DNA of 57,691 nt from JAKQLP01 sp964562165 (lineage in GTDB: Bacteria; Patescibacteriota; Dojkabacteria; B142; OLB20), in the NCBI GenBank assembly GCA_964562165.1, contig CAZLRZ010000002.1:1-57691 (forward strand), read 5' to 3'. Of the stretch, positions 51,481-57,691 are shown one piece after another. The position numbers and the translations under genes are program-made. The notes under the pieces were generated by a model. It was not told the DNA's origin and did not search any database. It worked only from the letters and a program-made list of their open reading frames with translations. How positions within the stretch are numbered: position 1 is the stretch's first letter; each line of letters starts with the position of its first letter.

Positions 51481-52422
51481 ATGCAGATTCCAGTAACAGT
51501 CTTCACAGGTTTTTTAGGCGCCGGTAAAACGACGATTATTCTTAATCTCATTAAACAGATGCCATCTGATTATAAAATGGTGCTTCTTAAAAATGAATTT
51601 GGGAATGTTGAAGTAGATTCCAAACTAGCAAAAGATTCCAATATTAAGGTTACCGAGATGTTAAACGGTTGCCTATGTTGCATTTTGGTTGGCAGGTTGG
51701 GTAATGCAATTAAAGAAATCGTAAAGACATATTCTCCTGATCATATATTAATTGAAACTTCGGGTTCGGCATACCCTGCTCCAATTGCATGGGAAATCGA
51801 CAAAATGAAAGACCAACTAAAACTTGATGGAATTATTACAGTTATTGATGCTAAAAATTTTGAAGGATATAAAGATCTTGGATATACGGCAAAACTTCAA
51901 GCCCAATACACTAGTTTAATTTTGATTAACAAACACGAGAGTCTTTCAGAAGTTGAACTTGATAAAGTTTTAGATGACGTTTATGAACTTAACCCTCAAA
52001 CGCCAAAAATTAAAACTGATAAAGGCTTTATTGATGCCAATCTAATTTTTGGCGCTAACTTAAAATTGTTCATTAAAAAATCGAGCCTTAATGCGGATAC
52101 AGACCATCATCATAAGGAAGTTGATATCCTGGAGCTTATTTCTTCTGAAAGATTAGTTTACGACGATTTTCAGTCGTTAGTGAAAAGCCTTTCCAAATGG
52201 GACTTTTATCGAATTAAGGGCGTTGTTTTGACAGAAAAAGGGAATTTTTTGCTAAACTACTCTTTTGGAGATTTTGAACTAACAAAATATAATTTTGAGG
52301 AGAAAAAAACTCAAGTAACTTTTATGGGAAAAAATTTTTCTTACCACTTTCCAAAACTAAAAGAAAAACTTGGAGAAGATTTAAAATTTATAAACAAATC
52401 TGATGAACAAAATCATAAATAA
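51481..52422 (+). CDS. COG0523 (CobW/ZNG1-type) metallochaperone GTPase
   Basis: A 313-residue G3E GTPase. The P-loop is GFLGAGKTT, the metal-binding motif is NGCLCC, then ETSGSAYPAP (switch), NKHES (G4-like) and a His cluster (TDHHHKEVD) in the linker before the C-terminal domain (about 215-313). COG0523 proteins deliver metals, mainly zinc, to client enzymes; true CobW in cobalamin synthesis is one branch. No cobalamin synthesis genes occur here, so a zinc role is more likely. It lies 53 bases after zinc-free L28 and its end overlaps the next gene by 20 bases. Confidence 0.9.
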   Translation: MQIPVTVFTGFLGAGKTTIILNLIKQMPSDYKMVLLKNEFGNVEVDSKLAKDSNIKVTEMLNGCLCCILVGRLGNAIKEIVKTYSPDHILIETSGSAYPAPIAWEIDKMKDQLKLDGIITVIDAKNFEGYKDLGYTAKLQAQYTSLILINKHESLSEVELDKVLDDVYELNPQTPKIKTDKGFIDANLIFGANLKLFIKKSSLNADTDHHHKEVDILELISSERLVYDDFQSLVKSLSKWDFYRIKGVVLTEKGNFLLNYSFGDFELTKYNFEEKKTQVTFMGKNFSYHFPKLKEKLGEDLKFINKSDEQNHK

Positions 52423-52765
52423 TAAGTGGTTTTTTGAAAAACCTCATTTTATATTTTCGCTCCTTCATATTTACGTTAAAGGAGATGCCTTAATTGTCAT
52501 ACCTATTTTCCTGATTATTCTAATTACTTTGTTCTTTTCACCCGTTATTGCCCTTCTTGAATTTGGAATCTATTTAGCGTTAAGGGGTTTTGGGGAAATG
52601 ATCTATTGGTTACTTCATCAATTTGGAGATAGACAATACCGACCGGATACAATATTCAAGAACCTGGATAATAATGCTGTATATATATTTTACCAGCTTA
52701 TCGGCTTGTTTAATGCCTTTTTGGGTACTTTGATTGTGATCTTAACTATTAAGTTCCTTTTGTAA
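52403..52765 (+). CDS. Small three-helix membrane protein
   Basis: A 120-residue protein with three hydrophobic segments: about 28-48 (LIVIPIFLIILITLFFSP), 50-70 and 93-118 (YQLIGLFNAFLGTLIVILTI). A polar loop with RQYRPDTIFKN separates the last two. It overlaps the COG0523 gene by 20 bases and so is probably translated with it. A permease-like or regulatory role is possible; no family recognised. Its 3' end overlaps the oligoendopeptidase gene by 24 bases. Confidence 0.65.
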   Translation: MNKIINNKWFFEKPHFIFSLLHIYVKGDALIVIPIFLIILITLFFSPVIALLEFGIYLALRGFGEMIYWLLHQFGDRQYRPDTIFKNLDNNAVYIFYQLIGLFNAFLGTLIVILTIKFLL

Positions 52766-54523
52766 TTCTTTCAGTAAGGATTCTATATATTCAAAGCCTT
52801 CATCCCAGAATGATAGGGTGGAAACATCAATCCCTATTGATTTCAATAATTTTTCAGGGTTCTCCGAAGAACCTGCCGATAAAACTTTTTTAATTTTTGG
52901 AAGGTTTTCATTTTTATCTTCTTTAATAAGTTTATATAGGCTAATCCCAAGCAATTGACCAAATGGGTATGAGTAACAATAGAATGGGCTATGAACTATA
53001 TGTGGTATATACATCCACTCACGCTTGAAAACTTCTGGGACTTTCACTGAATCTTTAAATTGTGTCTCTAAATTTTCTAGGTACAATTTATTTAAATCCT
53101 CTAAACTAATTCCACTTGGGATTTTTTCGTGGGCAACCAATTCGAACTTTTCAAAATATATTTGCCTAATAACCGAAGCATAAATGTCACTGATCTTATT
53201 AAATAGTAATCCAATTTTATCCTTTTTAGACTTTGAATTTTTAATCAAAAAATCAAAGGCCATAAGTTCTCCAAGAGTGGAGCCGGTTTCAGCTAATACT
53301 AATGGAGCATTAAAGTTTAAAATGCTTTGAATACCCGAAAACATAAAATGAATCCCGTGGCCGATTTCGTGCGCCATTGTTACAAAATCTCTTGAATTTG
53401 CTGTGTAGTTTAAAAGAATATATGGAGTTTTTGTTGGGGATATTCCTGCGCAAAATCCTCCGCTCTTTTTATTTTCTCTGGGTAAGTAATCTATATATTC
53501 GGTATTTATAAGCTTTTGAGCTTTCTCATAAAAGTCGGAGTCTAATTCCTTGTAAAGATTGAGGATATTTGACTTAGCTTCTTCAATTGAAATTTCGTTT
53601 TTGGACTCGTTGTTAACAGGGGCGTAAAGATCGTATCTTGAAAAATCTTTGATCTTTAGAAAATCGGCTTTGACTTTAAAATATCTGTGGAAAATTCCAA
53701 TATGTTTGTCACAAGCTTGAAATAAATTGTCTACTATTTTATCTGAAACGTCGTTACTTATATTCATCATTGAAATTGGAGAAGTAAAGCCACGAAGTTT
53801 AACAGTGTAATCATAGTCTTTAACTACACTTTGATAAATCGAGTTGTATTCCATTTCATTCTTTTCAACCTGACTATAAAGTGAGTTATAGGCATCAATT
53901 CGGGTTTGTCGTTTCGGAGATTCGAATAGCTTACTAAGTTCAGCAGTAGTTTTGAAGGTTTTTTCTTTTCCATCGACTTCAACTTTATATTCCTGTTTGT
54001 TTTCAATTAGTGTACGTAATTCGAGGACTGTGTTTATACCGTTAATATCTTTGTTAAAAACGATTTCTTCTTCTTTGGATTTTAATGAGTGTTTTGCTAA
54101 TTCTCTTTCTCGGTAGAAAAAATATGATTTATCTTTAGTCGCATTGAAAAGTCTTTTAGCATTAGCCAAATCTAAAGTTTTTTTATTAATTTCTTCTTTA
54201 CCTTTAATCCATAAGAATAATATCCTTGAGACTTCTTCGAATTCTTTTACTAGATTGGTGTTTAAAGCATCTAGATATCTCAAGTTTTGGTTTTTAAGGT
54301 CGGTTTCAATATTCAATGATATCCTAGCGTTTACAATATAAATTTTATTAAGAACTTCTTCAAAATGATTAACCACCTTGTTAAATAGATCAGTACTAAT
54401 TTCTGGCATTAAGCTTAAAATCTCGGCTTTTAAAATGGGGATTTCTTTATGCAATTCTTTTAAACTTGCTTCAAAGTCATTTATGGGCAAAATATTTTCT
54501 AAATTCCAATTATTATTATCCAT
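52742..54523 (-). CDS. pepF: Oligoendopeptidase F (peptidase family M3B)
   Basis: A 593-residue zinc peptidase. The zinc site is HEIGHGIHF, preceded by the family segment (ILLNYTANSRDFVTMA) and followed by the third ligand region (LAETGSTLGELMAF). FCAGISPTKTPYILL and the C-terminal YCYSYPFGQLLG are also typical of M3B. It degrades short peptides in the cytoplasm; no signal peptide. Together with the M32 carboxypeptidase it would recycle imported or internal peptides. It is divergent from the ABC gene. Confidence 0.95.
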   Translation of the reverse strand: MDNNNWNLENILPINDFEASLKELHKEIPILKAEILSLMPEISTDLFNKVVNHFEEVLNKIYIVNARISLNIETDLKNQNLRYLDALNTNLVKEFEEVSRILFLWIKGKEEINKKTLDLANAKRLFNATKDKSYFFYRERELAKHSLKSKEEEIVFNKDINGINTVLELRTLIENKQEYKVEVDGKEKTFKTTAELSKLFESPKRQTRIDAYNSLYSQVEKNEMEYNSIYQSVVKDYDYTVKLRGFTSPISMMNISNDVSDKIVDNLFQACDKHIGIFHRYFKVKADFLKIKDFSRYDLYAPVNNESKNEISIEEAKSNILNLYKELDSDFYEKAQKLINTEYIDYLPRENKKSGGFCAGISPTKTPYILLNYTANSRDFVTMAHEIGHGIHFMFSGIQSILNFNAPLVLAETGSTLGELMAFDFLIKNSKSKKDKIGLLFNKISDIYASVIRQIYFEKFELVAHEKIPSGISLEDLNKLYLENLETQFKDSVKVPEVFKREWMYIPHIVHSPFYCYSYPFGQLLGISLYKLIKEDKNENLPKIKKVLSAGSSENPEKLLKSIGIDVSTLSFWDEGFEYIESLLKELQKELNS

Positions 54524-54529
54524 CTTTAA

Positions 54530-54558
54530 TTGTTATATATTACAAAGTTTAATATAAT
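54530..54558 (+). promoter_or_regulatory. Promoter of the ABC exporter gene
   Basis: TTGTTA at 54530-54535, a 17-base spacer and a perfect TATAAT at 54553-54558. The predicted start near 54565 gives a leader of about 33 nt to the ATG at 54598. Confidence 0.65.
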
Positions 54559-54597
54559 CATTTTATCACCTAGAATATATTTTAAATAATCCTTAAT

Positions 54598-56358
54598 ATG
54601 GAGTCATATTCTTTATCCCAAATGATTAAGGATGTTTGGAAATATGTAAAGCCTTATAGGCTTAAGTTTTGGCTGGCAGTTTTTCTAAGAGCTTCATCTG
54701 ACATTGTCAATCTTTTACCTGCATACTTTTTTAGTACCATTACTACTATTTTAACTGATCCAAACATTTTAAATAAATGGGATATAACATTCCCAATCCT
54801 TATTTATTGGGTTTTAGCTGTTTTATACTTTAGACTTGCACATGATACTTCAAAATATTTTGGACATACTTTATCAAGACATGCGGCACTTGACGCTAAG
54901 TTTAAAGCTTTGAGACATGCTTATGATCTTGACTTGGATTGGCACGAAAAAGAAAACTCGGGCAATAAGATAAAAAGAATAGATAATGCTGGAGTTGCAA
55001 TCAAAGAGTTAATTCAAATGGTTTTTAATCTCTTAATTGAAAATATCGTAAGTATAGTCGGCGTTTCCATGATATTTTTCACCGTTGATAAAACTATTAC
55101 TTTAGTTATTCTGCTCTATATAGTAGTTTTCTTCTTTGTTTCAAAAAGTCTCAGTAAGAAAGTATCTAAAAAGTATAAGCCAATAAGTAAAGAAGAAGAA
55201 GTCTATGAGGGCTTGAGCTTTGAGTCGATAAATAATATTAGAACAGTTAAATCCTTAAATCTCTATGATTCAGTTTCTTCCAATATTAAAAAATCTCTAG
55301 ACGATCTTAAAGAATTTTTCCGTAAATTTATATTAATGACCAGGATCAGAAATAACATATTGGATTCAATTACCAGAGTTATGGAATATATAATTATGTT
55401 TTACTTGGTTTATCGGATTTCAAATGGACTAGAAGCTATCGGAACTTTAATTCTTTTTAGATCTCTCTTCTGGAAGGTTATCGAGGCTATATGGGAATTC
55501 ACAGATGTTTACAACGATTTATTGATTTATAAGAATTACCTAACGAGGTTTAATAAGTTGATGACCGAGAAACCCACGATAGAAAGACAAAAAAATCAAA
55601 TCGACTTTCCCTCAAATTGGGATGAAATTTCAATAAAAGATTTAAGCTTTTCATACGGAGATAAGCCAGTATTAAAGAATCTAAATCTTAATATAAAACG
55701 TGGCGAACAAATTGGAATTGTTGGAATTTCTGGAGCTGGTAAATCGACTTTTGTTAAGCTAATGCTTGATTTATATGAAAACTATACGGGGTCAATTAGC
55801 TTTAATGGAAAATCTTTAAAAGAAATCCGTAGAGCTGATTATATGAACTATGTATCTAATGTTAGCCAAGATACCGAACTCTTTAATGATACTTTAATTA
55901 ATAATATCTGTATTGGACTTCCATTGAGTGGTGGCGTAACAGAAGATGAAGTCAACAAAGTAATCAGAATAGCCAATCTTCAAGACGTTGTTAGTAAACT
56001 TCCCAAAGGATTAGAAACGGTTATTGGAGAAAAAGGCTTTAAATTATCTGGAGGCGAAAGGCAGCGAGTAGGCATAGCTAGGGCTATTATACGTAATCCT
56101 CAACTGATCATTTTCGATGAGGCCACTTCTCATTTAGATTCGGATTCCGAACAAAAGATTCAATCTTCTCTTGATGAAGTACTATCAAATGTTTCGGCAA
56201 TTGTTATCGCACATAGACTTTCAACGTTGAAAAAAATGGATAGAATTTTAGTTTTGAGTGATGGCGAAGTAATTGAACAAGGAAGTTTAAATCAACTACT
56301 TGATAAAAAAGGTCTATTCTTTGAGTTCTGGAATAAGCAGAACTGGCTTAATATTTAA
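54598..56358 (+). CDS. ABC exporter half-transporter, fully competent
   Basis: A 586-residue half-transporter: membrane domain at about 15-310, ATPase after it. Walker A is GISGAGKST, the signature is LSGGERQR, Walker B with catalytic Glu is IIFDEATSHLD, and the H-loop is VIAHRLST. All sites are canonical, so it can work as a homodimer, unlike the pair at 9612-13068. The membrane part has an SWEP-free, lysine-rich loop (SKSLSKKVSKKYK). The substrate is unknown; lipid or peptide export is typical. It has a good promoter. Its stop overlaps the stop of the next, convergent gene by a few bases once the false gap is removed. Confidence 0.95.
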   Translation: MESYSLSQMIKDVWKYVKPYRLKFWLAVFLRASSDIVNLLPAYFFSTITTILTDPNILNKWDITFPILIYWVLAVLYFRLAHDTSKYFGHTLSRHAALDAKFKALRHAYDLDLDWHEKENSGNKIKRIDNAGVAIKELIQMVFNLLIENIVSIVGVSMIFFTVDKTITLVILLYIVVFFFVSKSLSKKVSKKYKPISKEEEVYEGLSFESINNIRTVKSLNLYDSVSSNIKKSLDDLKEFFRKFILMTRIRNNILDSITRVMEYIIMFYLVYRISNGLEAIGTLILFRSLFWKVIEAIWEFTDVYNDLLIYKNYLTRFNKLMTEKPTIERQKNQIDFPSNWDEISIKDLSFSYGDKPVLKNLNLNIKRGEQIGIVGISGAGKSTFVKLMLDLYENYTGSISFNGKSLKEIRRADYMNYVSNVSQDTELFNDTLINNICIGLPLSGGVTEDEVNKVIRIANLQDVVSKLPKGLETVIGEKGFKLSGGERQRVGIARAIIRNPQLIIFDEATSHLDSDSEQKIQSSLDEVLSNVSAIVIAHRLSTLKKMDRILVLSDGEVIEQGSLNQLLDKKGLFFEFWNKQNWLNI

Positions 56359-56408
56359 TCTAACTCCCCAAGTATAACCGTATAATTCTTGCCGTATTTC
56401 TTAGCGCA
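56354..56408. repeat. 55-bp exact repeat, copy 1 (unmerged assembly overlap)
   Basis: Identical to 56509-56563. It covers the end of the ABC gene and the C-terminal codons of the convergent GyrI-like gene, each of which appears twice for this reason. Confidence 0.97.
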
Positions 56409-56508
56409 NNNNNNNNNNNNNNNNNNNNNNNNNNNNNNNNNNNNNNNNNNNNNNNNNNNNNNNNNNNNNNNNNNNNNNNNNNNNNNNNNNNNNNNNNNNN
56501 NNNNNNNN
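56409..56508. other. Assembly gap (100 N), probably spurious
   Basis: Exactly 100 N between identical 55-base flanks, as at 25896-25995. No DNA is likely to be missing. Confidence 0.95.
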
Positions 56509-56563
56509 TTTAATCTAACTCCCCAAGTATAACCGTATAATTCTTGCCGTATTTCTTAGCGCA
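56509..56563. repeat. 55-bp exact repeat, copy 2 (unmerged assembly overlap)
   Basis: Second copy of 56354-56408; see that entry. Confidence 0.97.
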
Positions 56564-56980
56564 TTTAGGGCAAGTCGTATACCACATATACTGTTTCTTA
56601 ACTTTGTAGTTGTTTTTTAAAGCATAATCTTCAAAATCTTTTGTCCAAGTACCAGTGTTTTGATATTCCCCGTCGTAAACTTTACTAAGAAATTTTCCTG
56701 ATAGTTTAATGTTTTCTAAGCCTTCAATTTCTTTGTCTACAGCCAAATACAAATCCATATTCCATTTGGAAGAATGATCTGATAAGCAAAGATTATCAAT
56801 CATTTTGGCGCCCGCTTCATCTATCTTTTTTGTGAGTTTTGTCATTACGCTTCCATAATTTAGGGGCATAAAAAAGAAAGTAAAAACTTTCCCTTTCACA
56901 AACAACTTATCTTTCCATTCAAGGATTTGATTTTCCCACTTGGTTGGATACAACTTGGGACAACATTCATTATTTTCCAT
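56510..56980 (-). CDS. GyrI-like small-molecule-binding family protein (often labelled hydrolase)
   Basis: A 156-residue cytoplasmic protein. It starts NECCPKLYPTKWENQILEWK with a double cysteine, contains FTFFFMPLNYGSVMTKLTKK, and ends TTCPKCAKKYGKNYTVILGE, where CPKC could be a metal site together with the N-terminal cysteines. I recall similar short conserved proteins widespread in bacteria and methanogens, annotated as hydrolase or GyrI-like, but their function is not established. The last codons are duplicated by the assembly artefact at 56354-56408. Convergent with the ABC exporter. Confidence 0.65.
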   Translation of the reverse strand: MENNECCPKLYPTKWENQILEWKDKLFVKGKVFTFFFMPLNYGSVMTKLTKKIDEAGAKMIDNLCLSDHSSKWNMDLYLAVDKEIEGLENIKLSGKFLSKVYDGEYQNTGTWTKDFEDYALKNNYKVKKQYMWYTTCPKCAKKYGKNYTVILGELD

Positions 56981-57042
56981 AGAAGAAAATAAATAAATTA
57001 AGATATTTTGAGTATAACATTTGTTTGGATTAATTTTACGTT

Positions 57043-57552
57043 TTAAATCTCTTGGCTTTTAAATAGCTCAGATAATTTAATTCGATCTGAAAATGGTGGC
57101 ATGTGTAAATTGGGATCTTCAATGTGAGCTTGATTTACTAATCGTATATGAAGTGGTTGATTTGGGAGGGGTAAGTAAAATGGATAATAATTAATTTCTC
57201 TTAATTGTTCGGGGAGTGCAAAGTAAGCATGGTCTTGCCTTCGTACATTTCTATCAAATAATGCACCACAAATAATTGGTAATTCTTCAGAAAATTGTAT
57301 ATGGCATGATTTCCCAGGTAATTTTAATCCACTTATTTCAAGCCTGTCTTTAATTCTTAAGTCAAAATGAAATGGTGTTAAATTGTTATTTCCAACATAA
57401 ATAATTGGAATTCCATCTGAGATGGTTTCTCCAATTTGTAAAACATCCATTAATTCTTCATATTTTTTTCGGTATTCAAACCAATAAAGGGCTCGTGGGT
57501 CGCCTTGATTTATAAAGTTTCTATCATCACGGTTTGTATAACGGTTATTCAT
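57043..57552 (-). CDS. Conserved-looking cytoplasmic protein, unknown family
   Basis: A 169-residue soluble protein with no signal, membrane helix or repeats. Notable stretches are GDPRALYWFEYRKKYEELMD, IPIIYVGNNNLTPFHFDLRI and FYLPLPNQPLHIRLVNQAHI; the His and Asp residues in them could form a site but no family is recognised. It has a good promoter of its own upstream and 62 bases to the next gene downstream. Codon use is like that of its neighbours, so it is probably a real gene. Confidence 0.6.
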   Translation of the reverse strand: MNNRYTNRDDRNFINQGDPRALYWFEYRKKYEELMDVLQIGETISDGIPIIYVGNNNLTPFHFDLRIKDRLEISGLKLPGKSCHIQFSEELPIICGALFDRNVRRQDHAYFALPEQLREINYYPFYLPLPNQPLHIRLVNQAHIEDPNLHMPPFSDRIKLSELFKSQEI

Positions 57553-57580
57553 TTATTTCCGAAGAGATTATAAAGATGGG

Positions 57581-57610
57581 ATTATAATACCTAAGATAAA
57601 TAAGAATCAA
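57581..57610 (-). promoter_or_regulatory. Promoter of the 169-aa protein gene
   Basis: Minus strand: TTGATT (57605-57610), an 18-base spacer and perfect TATAAT (57581-57586), with a predicted start about 22 bases before the ATG at 57552. Confidence 0.65.
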
Positions 57611-57637
57611 ATTTAATGAGGCGATAAAGGAAGAAAC

Positions 57638-57691
57638 TGGCGGGACCGACGAGAATCGAACTCGCAACCTCTCGCGTGACAGGCGAGTGCT
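57638..57691 (-). tRNA. tRNA-Asp (GUC), cut by the window edge
   Basis: The 3' part of a tRNA on the minus strand. The anticodon arm is CTCGC-CTGTCAC-GCGAG (anticodon GUC, for Asp), the T arm is GCGAG-TTCGATT-CTCGT, and the 3' acceptor strand CGGTCCC is followed by discriminator G and an encoded CCA. The D arm and the 5' acceptor strand lie beyond the window end. Confidence 0.92.

Noticed and set aside
51481..52422. True CobW of cobalamin synthesis
   Set aside because: No cobalamin synthesis genes are in the window, and it is far from the B12-riboswitch locus; the general COG0523 assignment is safer.
1..57691. CRISPR arrays, insertion sequences, prophage, attachment sites, replication origin
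   Set aside because: No regularly spaced repeats, transposases, integrases, phage genes or DnaA-box clusters were seen on reading both strands.

Overview
The window is AT-rich, gene-dense bacterial chromosome with the standard code: TGA ends several genes (for example at 6519-6521) and no TGA interrupts a conserved gene. Small compact genes, long same-strand runs with ATGA-type overlaps, exported proteins with single N-terminal anchors, few biosynthetic genes and almost no Shine-Dalgarno sequences suggest a Candidate Phyla Radiation (Patescibacteria) genome, probably a Gram-positive-like (monoderm) lineage assembled from a metagenome. I cannot name the phylum from sequence alone. No mobile elements, CRISPR arrays, phage genes or stretches above 300 bases without a gene were seen.

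Layout. 40-8573: VTT-family membrane protein, RNase J, YhaM-like exoribonuclease, enolase, a response regulator, a GreA-like factor, a gapped GH18 protein, an M32 carboxypeptidase and a small membrane protein followed by a strong terminator. 8638-13068: a glycosyltransferase and an asymmetric two-gene ABC exporter. 13126-18639: a cytochrome b5-type membrane protein, ferredoxin, exonuclease III, the gatCAB operon and a gapped exported protein. 18655-23887: a two-enzyme alpha-glucan degradation pair, then a SAM-I riboswitch and metK. 33467-23847 (minus strand): one long overlapping gene run holding a histidine kinase, a response regulator, PilB, PilC, four prepilin-like proteins, mevalonate kinase, diphosphomevalonate decarboxylase and a guanylate-kinase-like P-loop protein. 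34777-33529 (minus): a promoter inside the end of pyk, a cobalamin riboswitch with a terminator switch, a DUF4430 (transcobalamin-like) anchored protein, an ECF S-component-like membrane protein and tRNA-Gln. 34764-40799: pyruvate kinase, SpoU methyltransferase, phosphoglycerate mutase, an anchored protein and LepA. 40841-46548: a TPR protein, a cysteine-rich lysozyme-like protein, a CAP-domain protein, a polytopic protein, a hibernation factor, a 2'-5' RNA ligase-like protein and a small membrane protein. 46591-57691: SecA, DsbA-like, TrpS, L28, a COG0523 GTPase, a small membrane protein, oligoendopeptidase F, an ABC exporter, a GyrI-like protein, an unknown protein and a partial tRNA-Asp.

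How the genes fit together. The metabolic content is the lower half of glycolysis (GpmI, Eno, Pyk) fed by alpha-glucan hydrolysis, IPP synthesis by a mevalonate route, and salvage of cobalamin. The envelope content is a type IV pilus with unusual fused parts, wall-active or wall-binding exported proteins, SecA and a disulfide oxidoreductase. The strongest candidates for something new are the riboswitch-controlled cobalamin-capture locus, the pilus-mevalonate gene run with a possible non-GHMP phosphomevalonate kinase, the prepilin fused to an LVIVD-type propeller, and PilC fused to an SH3-like domain.

Assembly notes. Four runs of exactly 100 N occur. Two (25896-25995 and 56409-56508) are flanked by identical 55-base sequences and are almost certainly unmerged overlaps rather than missing DNA; collapsing the first restores an intact mevalonate kinase. 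The other two (5606-5705, 18258-18357) are real gaps of unknown length inside genes.
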